Of a stretch of DNA of 62,000 bases, positions 12,975 to 23,317 are shown in pieces (position 1 is the stretch's first letter; each line of letters opens with the position of its first letter). The translations under genes were made by a program, and so were the position numbers. Under the pieces are notes generated by a model. That model worked only from the letters and a program-made list of their open reading frames with translations. It had not been told where the DNA came from and did no database searches. Source of the stretch: Cristatella mucedo (lineage: Eukaryota > Bryozoa > Phylactolaemata > Cristatellidae); assembly GCA_009760855.2 (NCBI GenBank), contig WPIO01000054.1:2240001-2302000 (forward strand). Direction: 5' to 3'.

Positions 12975-14150
12975 TATGCTTTTTCAAGCTTGCTCTTAGT
13001 AGACCTAGCTAGTCTAATGTCTGTGATAGACCAAAGACAGTCGTGGTAAGGGGTCGCAGTGGACTTAGCTAGAGGTGCAAACTCGCCGAGTATATCTACA
13101 AGTGTCGTGTTGTTGCATTCTACCAATAATTACAGGTCATCGTTGGAATGAGCAGCAGAGGTGTGACAGATATTTTTGCACGGACATATTCGATGTCAAG
13201 GGTCTTGAGTTTTCGAAATTCATATTTTTTTCAATTTTCGCATTTTACACATTTCGATTTTAGATAAGGAGAAGGAGGGCACACGTTGTAGAATGAATGA
13301 AATATACATGCGGTCAGATGAGCAGAATTTGGTAATACTTGGTTATCATAAAGGTTAGTGGTATGGGGAAATCTGGTAGAGTGTGTGACCGTCGGTGTGA
13401 GTAGGGCCACTCACGTAAGCCCCAAGAGGCTACGAGTCAGTCAGTGCACGAAATGCAGAGCTGAAGGTGAGAGATAAACTAATAAAATGAATGTTGAAAT
13501 CACCCATAACGAGGAAAGATCAATTTCTCGCTCACATAATCGAAATGAGATCAGATAAATCTGAGATAAAGAAGGACTTGGTAGCTGGTGGGTGATAGAA
13601 TACTGCCACCATCAGTAGCTTGCTGTTGGGTTAAATAAAGACAATAGATTCGAAAGACTGCTTCGAGGGTACTGCCAAAGGCTTGAAATTAAAATTCGAG
13701 CCGGTGATAATAGCGACTCCACTTCCAGATTTTCAGTGATCTAGGGATGTGACATAAGGAGAATCCAGTCACGGTAGTTTTTTAAATTGTCGGAGCAGTT
13801 TATCAATTATAGCCAAGTTTCAGTCAAGGCGAGAAGGCCGAGATCTTTTTCAGAAAAAGGTCACTTATTAATAGGGGTTGCTCCACGTTGAGCAAGGACC
13901 ACAGAGACAAGCGTTAAGCTGCGCTGCCGGAGTTATAGGAAGCCTGATGACCACCAAGTTAGAGAGATTCGCAGTAACGCTCGAGGGAGAACGTGCTGAG
14001 CGGTTCGAGACAATGCTAGCTAGGAATGCCAAGCGAGCGCGTGCTCAGCATTCATCTCGCAGTTCCTGCCGAACGAGTGGCGTCTGAGATCGCGGCCTTG
14101 ACCGCCGGAGGCGGCTCCGGGAGGGGCGCTTTTCTTCTGCTAATTTGCCT
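12975..14150 (-). mobile_element. LINE-A copy 1, 5' part (endonuclease region)
   Basis: This is the endonuclease part of copy 1 and aligns throughout with 49908-51030 of the full copy, for example ATCACCCATAACGAGGAAAG (GDFN region) and GAGCGGTTCGAGACAATGCTAG. Frames are broken by several indels. Similarity ends near 14150, soon after GCGCTTTTCTTCTGCTAATT. Confidence 0.85.
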
Positions 14151-14654
14151 TAATTTACGGAGCTGCTTAGCAGCAGCAGCAGCAATAGCATCTTGGAATG
14201 CATTTGAACTGCGATAGCCTAGCGATAATAGGTACGCACGATCGCAACAAATGTACGAGTTACTTGCAGCCGGCGTATTTAAACCGCTGCCGGCGTGTCA
14301 GACCCAGCAGACGGAAGCGATAAGCTTCATTTAAATATACACAGGCACGTAATTTCTCAGGCCCTGCGGTAAAAAAACAAACATGACTATTTAACAGGGT
14401 CTTAGCTGTATCGGTTTATGCTTATGATGTTATCAAGAACTTCGGTTTTCGGCAGAGAATTCCGAAATGGACAAGCAATGCTAGTAGCACTTGGTGTCGC
14501 CAGGCTCGCGTGGTATTCAGATATGTCAAAGGCTACACTAGGAGGCTACAGCGCCATTTAGCGCCGTTTAGACCTGTGTGAGCGCAATGCAAATCTCTTC
14601 TGCTAGCTCACCCACTTAGTCTACATGGTTTTGTGGAGTCGCAGACGGCGGTGA
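14151..14654. other. Unassigned sequence
   Basis: No gene, RNA or repeat family recognised. A short AGCAGCAGCAGCAG run lies near 14170. Confidence 0.3.
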
Positions 14655-14822
14655 AACGTAATGGCTCACTAGGTAAGGCGGTTGCTTTTCACGACCTCGG
14701 CCACGAGGTCGTGGGTTCGAATCCTTCGGTGGGCGATCCTTTAACGCCACTGCAAGCGGTGGTGATAGCCGTATAGGTTCTTCTGTCGCAATACAAAAGA
14801 GAAGCTGTTAAATCAGCTAGTA
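14655..14822 (+). mobile_element. SINE-A, best-preserved + copy
   Basis: tRNA-like head with TGGCTCACTAGGTAAGGCGG and the B box GGGTTCGAATCC, then CCACTGCAAGCGGTGGTGAT, GTCGCAATACAAAAG and AATCAGCTAG. The pair CACGACCTCG and CGAGGTCGTG forms a stem upstream of the B box. It is nearly collinear with the copy at 2642. Confidence 0.88.
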
Positions 14823-16370
14823 TTTATTTTTATTTATTTATATGTAACCTCACACTGCATTTTTGGAGAATACATTAAATTACATTTGCATTTGCTTACA
14901 GCAGCGTAAGCACGAAAAAGCAGTACTGGTGATCAATGTATATGGTCGAATTTTATCGAAATATTGTCAATCATTGGGCAGTTTTTTGGGTACCTTTTGG
15001 AGTCTAAGTACTTTGCCATATCTTCTTATTGTAGGCGTTTGAGAATCCGTGCTCGCAGGGGCAGCTTAAGGTGTTTCCCTCACCATCTCCGCACACTTAA
15101 TTTTTCTGAGTTAGAGCTATCTAAATTATTTACTAGCAACCAATATTGAATTATTATTATAAATTATTATTGAAAATTTCCGCAGATCGGTCGTGTTGGT
15201 CTTGTTGCTATAAATACCCGGCTGGCGCTAACTTGCCATGATTCATAAAATGAAAAACCGTAATCCCCACCTCGCCGCAAGCGCATGAAATTGTCAGTGG
15301 GAGGGTATGCTTTTAGCGATAGATTCAACTGCTTTATGTTAAGCTATAGTTGCGCCTCAGTGCTCACTCCGTTTATATTTGTCTACCTTAGGTTTGTAGA
15401 TCCATTTGTAGTGAGCAGCAGTAAGTCGACAGGTTGGTTTCAATGTTGCAAGAATGTATGACCGCTGCTCGAATCGAGCGATCATTCGTGAAGCGCAAAT
15501 CATTTGAGCCCCGTGAGCAAATCCCGTGCCTACAGAAACTTCTTCCGAATGCATTTCTGCCGCTGAATTTCTCGCGGGCAAACGTCCAGCAAGCAGTCCC
15601 CCGCAGCAGTTGGGCCCGCTGCAATCAAAAGCCGGTCGGCCATGATGGCTGGCCGCAGACGACGGCCGCTCGTTTTTCGTTAATAAAAAAGTCACAGCAA
15701 AATTGCCCTCGCTACAAGTATTTCGATGGAGTCAAGGCTCGATCGACGGTCCAACTGATGATCAATCGGATCGCGTACCGGCATGGCTACTTCTCGCAGC
15801 CTGAAAAGCCGCCTCTGCTGCCAAATGCAATTCATTGCCTCAGCAACGGCCCGTGACTTCCTGGCGGCCCAGGTCAAGCGAAAGACATCTAGTTTCAGCT
15901 TCCTCGCTATCGGTTTGGTAGCGGAGCGGCCTCTCAGCGCACGATGCAAGCAATTTCGGTCGCGGCGATTATTTCGCAATGCTTTCCAGGAGCGATTACG
16001 ACTATTTCTCCGTAGCGTTCAGCGATTGGACAACAGGGTCAGCACTGCCCCGCCCCATGAGGCAAAGGTTCCGGGTAGGAAGCTCAAGCAAAAAATCCTG
16101 GGGCTAGGCACGCTTGCTTCAAACTGCCTGCGGGGAGGATTAACTTCAGAAGTCGTTGAAGGTCATGATTTAGTCAATGGAGGGTCAATTGAGGTCAATT
16201 GACGTCTTTTGGGTGTCTTCGATGGCAGACACATGATTATGACGGCGCTTCCGTAGAGTTAAACCTCTAGAGTGAACAACGTGGAATGCCACGAACAAGT
16301 TTTGGGAAAATAAAATGCCTTGATCAGTTCGAGCAGTTCAAGGCTTTGGTCAAACAGAGAGCCTCTGTGT
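14823..16370. other. Unassigned region with two anonymous open frames
   Basis: From 14823 to 15430 the DNA is AT-rich and featureless. Two plus-strand frames (15434-15856 and 15783-16202, the latter starting with ATG, 139 codons, Arg/Leu-rich) and a minus-strand frame (15692-15979) overlap one another. None shows a domain, signal peptide or membrane segment that I recognise. They may be chance frames in a moderately GC-rich stretch. Confidence 0.3.
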
Positions 16371-16543
<173 letters not shown>

Positions 16544-16674
16544 CGCTAGCTGTTTCACTCTATTGTGTTCGCTGTATTGGAGTCTGACGTAATAGCAAAG
16601 CATGCGAGAGACGCGAACGCTCAGGCATGCTTGAATGCTTCGTTCGATGCCGTGTTGACTGCTACTCGGCTGCT

Positions 16675-17020
16675 AGACTTTTGGCGACAAAAGCTTTAGT
16701 TCTGCAGGTCGTAGACTGCGGAACTCGCTTCCACAATTCTTATGCAACGACAGCTACTCTCCTGCTGCCGACTAGGGCTCATTCTTTCCAGTGATCGTAG
16801 GCTGCTACTTCCATGCTAACCACTACCTCAACTGCTCTCCCGACTCTGCTGTGTGTCCCACGTTCTCTTTGTTTCGTGAGATCAAGCCTGTTGGCTACCG
16901 AATGCTACCGAAAGCCACTTAGGCTGTGAGTGTGCAATACAAAACTCTCCTGCATAACGCCCACACAGTCTTTATCGCTTCGTGGAGTTTTAGACTGAGA
17001 TGAATTACATTGAATTATTC
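16675..17020 (+). mobile_element. LINE-B 3' fragment
   Basis: The plus strand carries TTTTGGCGACAAAAGCTTTAG (VGDRS/FS region), GGAACTCGCTTCCACAATTC (WNSLPQF), then CACTACCTCAACTGCTCTCC and the tail CTGTGAGTGTGCAATACAAAA. It ends in GATGAATTACATTG. Stops and indels interrupt the coding part. Confidence 0.8.
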
Positions 17021-17180
17021 GGTGCGGTCGAGTGGTCAGAGTTTCCAAAGTGTAGAGCATGAGAGAAAGAATGAATTCTTCTGATCGCCCACTCGGCCAG
17101 CTACTGAAGGATGAAAGCTCTGATTTATTTGAATGAAAGTTTCCAAGGAGGATTTGGAAGTGAGAACTCGTCGCCAACTG

Positions 17181-17267
17181 AAGACGAGAATTTGCTTTGT
17201 CGCATGTTTCGTCGCTAACTGAAGATCAGGTAGCAACGAAACAAGAGACAAAGCAAATTCTCGTCTT
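17181..17267. repeat. Imperfect foldback, 32-bp arms, 23-bp loop
   Basis: The left arm 17181-17212 starts AAGACGAGAATTTGCTTTGT. The right arm 17236-17267 ends GACAAAGCAAATTCTCGTCTT. They are reverse complements with two mismatches over 32 bp, around a 23-bp loop. The 87-nt structure has pre-miRNA-like proportions. The loop side repeats part of the sequence before the left arm (AACTGAAGA occurs at 17175 and 17217), which a template-switch origin would explain. Expression is unknown. Confidence 0.85.
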
Positions 17268-17479
17268 GCTTCTGACTAACGATATTGACGGATGGAAATA
17301 TTAGCTTCTGTAACCACAGTAGCCAACCGATGCCGTCCAGCTTTATGCAAGTGAATAAAAAGAATTAGCTGATTCAATAGGCTCATTTTTGGATGCAGTT
17401 GCAGAAGAACGTTAGAGGCCACAACCGGCACGTGAAGTGGGCAATCGAGGATCGTCAACACCAAGCTTCGCGCCAAAGA

Positions 17480-17550
17480 GCTGAGGACATATTTATTATT
17501 TTAGTTAAGCATGGCAGAAGCAGATCTATGCAACGCAGAAGCAGCCTTCC
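17480..17550 (-). mobile_element. LINE-A remnant (EN-RT linker)
   Basis: The minus strand reads [20 protein letters not shown], matching the linker just before the RT start in the full LINE-A copy (near 49440-49500). Only about 70 bp are recognisable. Confidence 0.6.
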
Positions 17551-18129
17551 TAGAGCGTTCCTTAGAGCGTAGTCGCGTTGCTTCGTTGTCACTTTGCACA
17601 TATGCACGCATTCAGCAGTAGAGGAATAGGTACGACTGAGTGAAGACCATGACGCAGCCTTGACCTTGTCCTGTGCATATGAGTGCAAGACCAGACAGAT
17701 TGGCTCGCTGTTACAGCTCAGTGGCCTGCAAGTGCAACTATACGGTTACGCATTTTAGCCGCTGTACCTGCTGTTACCTCTTATGTGATCGAGCCTAGCT
17801 ATCCATACAATTCCGTGTTTATTTTATCGTGGTTATATGTGCGAGTTATACGCGTTATATACATTATTGTCATAGATACATTATGTGTTATATGTTACAG
17901 TGGTCATATTTCCCTGGTAACAGCATTTCAGAGAGGGCACATAAACTAGCGAGATTGACGCTCAAGCGATGTCGTGTCAAGGTTAATCAAAATTACGTGT
18001 CCAGGAGTGCCGTCCGTCTCTGTCACTGCTAATTTTTAACGCCAAGTACTTAGCTACTACAATAAGCAATCTGGTCTTGACCCCCAAGTTCTTGACTGTC
18101 ATGGGGTCAGCCGTAGCAGTTCTTAGGCT

Positions 18130-18585
18130 GACCCACAAGGCCGGCCACGGCTTGGCTCCTTCGTACCTAGCTGAACCGCTACACCAGTTTCAGCCTCTTT
18201 GTACCCTCAGGTCCTGTGTGAACAATAAATTAGCTGTTCCATTCCTCCGCTTAAAGACCGTTGGCGACAGAAGCTGTAGCTCTGCAGGTCCCGGACAGTG
18301 GAACTCGCTTCCACGATTCTTACGCAACGACAACTACTCTCCTGCTGCCGAATATGGCTCATCATTTTTAGCGGTCCTGAGCTGCTACTTCCATGCTACT
18401 AACTAACTCAACTGCTCTCCTGACTCAGCTATGCTTCCCACTTTCTTTTTGTTGCGTGAGATGAAGTCTGTTGGCTACCGAATGCATACCGAAAGTCGCT
18501 TAGGCTGTGAGTGCGCTATAGAAAACCCTCCTGCATAACACCCACAGTCTTAATGACTTTGTGGAGTTACAGACGGAGATATAAT
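18130..18585 (+). mobile_element. LINE-B 3' end, well preserved
   Basis: The plus frame reads HKAGHGLAPSYLAEPLHQFQ, FLRLKTVGDRSCSSAG, QWNSLPRFLRNDNYSP and YFHATN, then the tail GAGTGCGCTATAGAAAA, CTTTGTGGAGTTACAGACGG and AGATATAATTG. The C-terminal domain is nearly free of damage over 100 codons. It is 5' truncated, with no catalytic RT blocks. Confidence 0.88.
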
Positions 18586-19362
18586 TGTTGCGTACCGAGC
18601 CCACTCTCTCTGAGCGCTCCGGGTTTACCTGTCGAGTCTCGGCGGCATCATTCTTTTTAATCTTGTCTAACTGTTCACTGTCGTCAAACATTTGTCCGTA
18701 ATTGCATTCAGGTCAGTCTTTTCGATATCTTTTCAATTTCTTTTCAACTCAATGGCCAGTCTTTTCAATTCTAGCTCTGTCAGAGAACCCAGCTTGCTAA
18801 GCACTACAGGTCGGTCCGCTTACTCACTTTCGCTGCCCCATGAGTGCTGCTGGTGAACGGTACGGCTAGAGGAATGACGCCACACGTAAATCCATGGTCA
18901 ATTGCATCTGCAGGGCAGCCATAAAGTGCTACTAGATACAAAGACATATAATATATATTACATATATATATATATATAATATATATACATATACAAGATA
19001 GTACGATGTTATATACAAGAATACAAGATAGAGTTACTAAAATGCAGAGCTTTCGTGGCAGGCTTTCAGGATTAAGGCTTAAAACTCGACCTTCAGCGTC
19101 AGCTCACAGCTCACAGCTGATTGTTCTACGTAACGCAATCCTCCCCTGTGCAGTAGCTATATTGCTGCAGAAGCACAGCCCGTCTAGCCGAATGAATGAA
19201 CTGCATAACACTCCGAGACGCTTTCTACGATCTGCTGCTATCACACTTTTATTCCAAGTTTTGCTCCTCGATCCATTCCCTGTCAGAGGCTCGGCGTTGG
19301 TCCACTGGGTAGGGCCCAAGTCTGTGCGATCAAATCGGCGTGGCTTTTCCGTTCGTTGAAGC
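18586..19362. other. Unassigned sequence with an AT microsatellite
   Basis: No gene recognised. ATATATATAT-type repeat occupies about 18945-18990. Overlapping frames at 19006-19359 (+) and 19104-19364 (-) show no family features. Confidence 0.3.
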
Positions 19363-19674
19363 ATGGCTTTCTCTCATCGGCCGCATTCGCGAAATTGGAG
19401 TTCGAATCAGCCGTCAAATCTTCGTCACTGTCTGACTTGCCAACCTCTCCGAAAGATGGCCGATCGCATCCTCCGAAAGATGGCCGATCGCTCTCTCCAA
19501 AAGATGGCCGATCGCTCCCTCCGAAAGATGGCCGTCGACCGGCTGCTTGCAGCAGCCCGTGCTACTTGGGTGACAGGGAATCAAAGCTCGTGCGCACGTG
19601 ACAGCAGGCTCGCCTTTGCCAGCAGTTTGAAACCTGCAAGGGTCGTCCACCGTGCAGACGAGGCAGCCGCTTGA
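19363..19674 (+). CDS. Uncertain ORF with 8-residue repeats
   Basis: An ATG-initiated frame of 103 codons contains four copies of an 8-residue repeat of the type L(R/Q)KMADRS, produced by a 24-bp tandem DNA repeat at 19441-19535. Because 24 is a multiple of 3, the neighbouring frame is also open and repeats PKDGRSLP, so openness alone is weak evidence. The rest is Ala/Arg-rich with no recognised domain. There are no upstream or downstream gene signals that I can trust. It may be a chance frame over a minisatellite. Confidence 0.15.
   Translation: MAFSHRPHSRNWSSNQPSNLRHCLTCQPLRKMADRILRKMADRSLQKMADRSLRKMAVDRLLAAARATWVTGNQSSCARDSRLAFASSLKPARVVHRADEAAA
19441..19535 (+). repeat. 24-bp tandem repeat, four copies
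   Basis: The unit is CTCCGAAAGATGGCCGATCG plus four variable bases (CATC, CTCT, CTCC). The fourth copy is modified to GGCCGTCGACC. The units are nearly identical. Confidence 0.93.
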
Positions 19675-20302
19675 GTTGGGAAAATTCGGTTCATTTTGGG
19701 CCAAATTCTAGGTGTAGCGAGCACCGTGCCTCGGCTTCCTCCCGTGCAACAGCCTAGACAGCTCACCGGAGTCAAATAGGTAACAATGCTGCCTCACGCA
19801 TTATCTTTATTATTATTGTTACTACTGTCATTACATTATTCCGCGAGAAACTCCGTCTGGCAAGCTCAAGCAGTGTACCATAGCTTCACGAGTTCTCTCG
19901 CATTGTTCGCATGTGAAATGAGGTGCCCGGAGGAGCTCGCCTTGATCCCAAAGGCACGCGAACACGCTTTAGTTGGAGTTCCCTGCCCTTGACCTTGGCC
20001 GATGCTTACAGGGAGTGATTTTTCGCTCTTTTATCGATAAATACTCAACAAACTTATAAAAATGCATCTTCCGGGTGCTTGGAACCTCTGACGCCATGTC
20101 AATCAAACATGGCTGTCCACTATTGTCGTACTCAGCAACAGATAAACTGTAATATTCACTCAAAGCATCTTTACTGTCATAATCCACTATTGTCTTACTC
20201 TGCTATTACTTAACTACAGCTTTCGCTCAAGGCACCATTACTGTTATACTCCACTACTCTCTATACTCTACAGAAGCAAAGTTTTTCTGCCACTAAGGCT
20301 AA

Positions 20303-20406
20303 TTTTTATTTTTATTTTATTATTTATTTATTTTTAATTTATTTATTTCATTATATTTTATTTTTATATATTTTATTTATTTCAATTTTTATTTATTTTT
20401 ATTTTT
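20303..20406. repeat. AT-rich ATTTATTT tract
   Basis: Irregular TTTATTTATTT low-complexity sequence. Confidence 0.85.
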
Positions 20407-21009
20407 GGCCTTTAGGGACTAGGGAAACAGTTTTTCCAAGGTTAACAAAGGTAATCTCTTACCGCTTGCGATTATCAGCCAGAGACATGTCAAACTCCGC
20501 CAGACGCGTCCAATTCCATAGTTTTGACCAAATGAAAAGAGATGCGGCGCGACGTGAAAAGAATGATGCAGAAATATGTAGGCAGAATATGGAGGAGGCT
20601 CTTTTGAAAAGTAAGCTCCCATGGCTGCGAAATAAAGTGCAGTGAGTTGTTACAATAAGGACATGTAATCAAGTATTGAGTTCTTAATTGCTTACATTTT
20701 CTGCGATCAGTGTATCAATGTCGTCTTCACGTGTCCGTGTGGCACGCACTACGATGACACGTGAACCTGTTGCACGCCCTACGATCCAAATTGTTTTTTG
20801 AGGCCTCACGTCTACCGGAATCAGTCAAGTGCCGGCAAAGACGACTCCTTATGTAGGTCATATTGATGTCACAGAAATACAGATCCCGGCGCTGCAGCCG
20901 ATCGTTTGAAACACAATCGATAAGTTATGATGCACATTTAGTGAGTTTCACTTTTAGTAGCAGTATCAAAATCTTAAACCCGCACATATCAATGCTGTGC
21001 GTCAGGTAA

Positions 21010-21110
21010 TTTCCCGCTCGAGGCACAAGAGGTTCGGACCTCACAACCCAGGTCGTGGGTTCGAGTCCTGCTGCAGTTTACTGCTTATAGCTCAATGCAT
21101 GCTGTTGTAG
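21010..21110 (+). mobile_element. Possible SINE-A-like tRNA remnant
   Basis: CAGGTCGTGGGTTCGAGTCC (about 21050-21070) is a clear B-box/T-arm match, like SINE-A. The upstream A box and downstream body (CTCAATGCATGCTGTTGTAG) are only loosely similar. A different tRNA-derived repeat is possible. Confidence 0.45.
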
Positions 21111-21707
21111 CTACAGCATTGCTGTTCTGCCTCAAGTAAATGAGCATGTTTGAGCGTGCAGTTTTTTGAGTTTCTTTTGCGAGTAACTCACTAATAAAGC
21201 ATGATATCTCCCGGTTCTGGAAATCAACGTACCGAGGCGAATAGGTACATCTAAAACCGGCGGCCCATAGATAAGTAGTGCGCGCATACATTACGATGAA
21301 AAGACGTGCCAACGCTATGCTAGGCTATACGCATACATAAATTTCATGAGTAGAGTACGCATAAAAAAGAGACAAGCAGTTCTTATAAAGTAGCACAAGT
21401 CCGACGACATTTCACACGACGTCCTGTAGCCGCCAGGGCCTTCACCTTTCTATCGCCGCTAGAGCAGCTAACGCTCTCTTAGTGCATGCTTTTCATTTTG
21501 GCCGAGTCTTGGCAGTTTTTCAATCAGCTAACTGCTATGGTTGCAGAAATTCTCAATAGGGGCTCTTTTTCTAGAACCGGAGACTGAATTGACTGAATAG
21601 CCGGAAAACATTCTGCTCGGCTGAGCTTTCGGAAAATAAATTTGATTCAAAAAATTACTAGTACTAAAAGCAGCCTTCGAAAGTCGTCTCATTAGTTTGC
21701 ACAACTT

Positions 21708-21713
21708 ATAAAG
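21708..21713 (+). promoter_or_regulatory. Possible TATA box for receptor 1
   Basis: TATAAA lies 71 bp before the ATG of receptor 1, within CACAACTTATAAAGCTGCG. The downstream leader (TCATAGGTGCCGTCAACC) is conserved in pseudogene 1 at about 29780. The TATAAA itself is not preserved there. The assignment is positional only. Confidence 0.3.
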
Positions 21714-21783
21714 CTGCGTCTACAAAAGCCTCTTTCTGCTGGTTCATAGGTGCCGTCAACCATTCATCAACTGCTTCACGAGT

Positions 21784-22923
21784 ATGGTTATACTTCAAAA
21801 CCAAAGCTTCGATTTCAACAAATCAAACGACTCGAACGCAATTGATTCTGAACTTTCAAGTACAGAGCTGGATTATTGCGATGGCTACACAGAGCACGAT
21901 TTTCTTGAGAGATCTATCTGGATTTACGGAGGATATCCGATCCTGACGTTGGGCACCGTCGGACACTTCCTCTGTTTCCTCGTGCTGCTTACAAATCGGA
22001 GCATGCGCAAACTGTCGTTGTCGATATTTCTACTCGCAATGTCTCTTTCTGGTCTGGTGGCTCTGTATGTCGGCCTGCTTCCTACCATCGTTAAACATCA
22101 ACACTGCTACAACTTGATGCTCCAAGACCGAACGACGGAGACCGGATGTCGGCTGCACATGGCAGCCATCTACTTTTCGCTTGAGCTCTATTCTTGGATG
22201 GAAGCCTGCGTGTCCATTGAAAGGCTGTGTGCAGTCACCAAGCCCCACAAATACAGAGTATGGTTCACCAGGTCTAACAATATAATTGCCACTGCGATTA
22301 TTGTGGTAATTCTTAGCGGTCTCAACATCATTCCGTACATGGCATATGGTTACGATCACGGTTTTTGCACAGTCATTGATCAAGGCTTGTTCGAAAAGTG
22401 GAGACACGTTCACGCCGTAGTTTATGTGGCCCTACCGGTAGCCATGATGGTTCCATCTAATGGCTTCACGCTCTACATCGTAATGCACTCTCCAATGAAG
22501 GACAGTCCAAACGTAAAGAAAGCCAAACCCATAACGGTTATGATGTTCATCTTGAACGGAATATTTTTCGTCACAACGATTCCAATTATGGTCGGCGACT
22601 GGGAGAATCTCGAAGGCAGCTTGCTGGATGCCGTGGTGATAGCGTGGGCCTTCATTCGCCTGCTGATGTATTTGGGCAGCTCGCTCACCTTTGCCGTCTA
22701 CTTGGCTGTGTCGGCCAAGTCCAGGCAAGCGCTCAGGGAGCTATTCAATTCTGGCGTAGCCAGTGTGCGCAGGACCGCTTCGATATTGACAGGAGGCACT
22801 TACCATAGACGCCAGCAAAATCGTCGCCAAGCGAATCAGAGCGAGAACAGCACGACCGCAACTTCGGACGGAAAGTTTGAAAGTCATCCGCTTGATGGAA
22901 CTCTCGCGGAGAGCGCCGCCTGA
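21784..22923 (+). CDS. Rhodopsin-like GPCR 1 (orphan, single exon)
   Basis: A 379-residue seven-transmembrane receptor in one uninterrupted frame with an ATG start. The N-terminus carries three N-glycosylation sequons (Asn6, Asn12, Asn15). Membrane segments fall near 47-70, 76-100, 122-147, 165-188, 210-234, 248-270 and 286-310. Cys122 at the top of TM3 and Cys195 in extracellular loop 2 can form the standard disulfide. The DRY position reads ERL (146-148). The usual TM1 Asn is His61, the TM6 CWxP motif is missing, and NPxxY is replaced by LTFAVYL. Layout and TM2/TM3/TM7 wording (IFLLAMSLSGLVALYVGLL; PHKYR) recall FMRFamide-receptor-like orphan families of lophotrochozoans, so a peptide ligand is an inference. 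The tail has a Ser/Thr cluster (ENSTTATS) shared with receptor 2. Base composition is balanced. AATAAA lies about 350 bp downstream. Confidence 0.93.
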   Translation: MVILQNQSFDFNKSNDSNAIDSELSSTELDYCDGYTEHDFLERSIWIYGGYPILTLGTVGHFLCFLVLLTNRSMRKLSLSIFLLAMSLSGLVALYVGLLPTIVKHQHCYNLMLQDRTTETGCRLHMAAIYFSLELYSWMEACVSIERLCAVTKPHKYRVWFTRSNNIIATAIIVVILSGLNIIPYMAYGYDHGFCTVIDQGLFEKWRHVHAVVYVALPVAMMVPSNGFTLYIVMHSPMKDSPNVKKAKPITVMMFILNGIFFVTTIPIMVGDWENLEGSLLDAVVIAWAFIRLLMYLGSSLTFAVYLAVSAKSRQALRELFNSGVASVRRTASILTGGTYHRRQQNRRQANQSENSTTATSDGKFESHPLDGTLAESAA

Positions 22924-23317
22924 CGGCAGTCGGAGCAGCGTGCGCCGGAAACGCAGAAACGCAGGGTCGCAGCGGCGCGGCAACTGCGAGAGCAGATCAG
23001 GCGGAAGAAGAAGAAGATCCGGCGGAAGAAGCGGCGACCGACCAAGCACGACAGCTGCGACATTTTCCCAGGCTACTCCAGCCGTGCGACTCTACTGAGC
23101 CGCGTGACATGGGCGTTCCGTGCGCTCAAGATAACTTGTTAGTCGTTTGTGTCTCGATGTGTGCGACGGGGAAAACTATCAAACCTATACGACAGATAGT
23201 TTCAGTAGTTACACTTGAAAATGTCATTAGAGATGGAGAATTAAATAGTCAAAATATGAGATAGCACGACTAATAAAGTTTTGAATATTTTTCACGGTTA
23301 TGGAAATTGCCATTTTG
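22924..23317 (+). other. 3' flank of receptor 1
   Basis: The first 170 bp after the stop are purine-rich (GGCGGAAGAAGAAGAAG) and not coding in a supported frame. They may be 3' untranslated sequence running to the poly(A) signal candidate at 23272. Confidence 0.35.
23272..23277 (+). promoter_or_regulatory. Candidate poly(A) signal of receptor 1
   Basis: Canonical AATAAA in ACTAATAAAGTTTTG, about 350 bp downstream of the receptor 1 stop. Other AATAAA hexamers follow in the duplicated block, so usage is uncertain. Confidence 0.35.

Larger units (their letters stand above)
17021..18129. other. Unassigned sequence with foldback
   Basis: Apart from the foldback at 17181-17267 and a small LINE-A remnant at 17480-17550, nothing is recognisable. 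The hydrophobic frame 17683-17949 has AT-rich codons and no family match. Confidence 0.3.
19675..21707. other. Unassigned sequence upstream of receptor 1
   Basis: No gene recognised. It contains an ATTTATTT-rich tract (20303-20406), a weak SINE-A-like piece (21010-21110), and near 20090 a CCTCTGACGCCATGTCAATC segment loosely like 31485. The final 80 bp before receptor 1 resembles the start of pseudogene 1 (29715 onward). Confidence 0.3.

Noticed and set aside
15434-16202. Two overlapping plus-strand frames of about 140 codons
   Set aside because: No domain, membrane segment or repeat; the opposite strand is also open over part of it. Length is within chance for this GC content.
22030-22728. 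Minus-strand frames opposite receptor 1 (also 54373-54998 opposite receptor 2)
   Set aside because: Shadows of the receptor coding sequence; they show no independent features.
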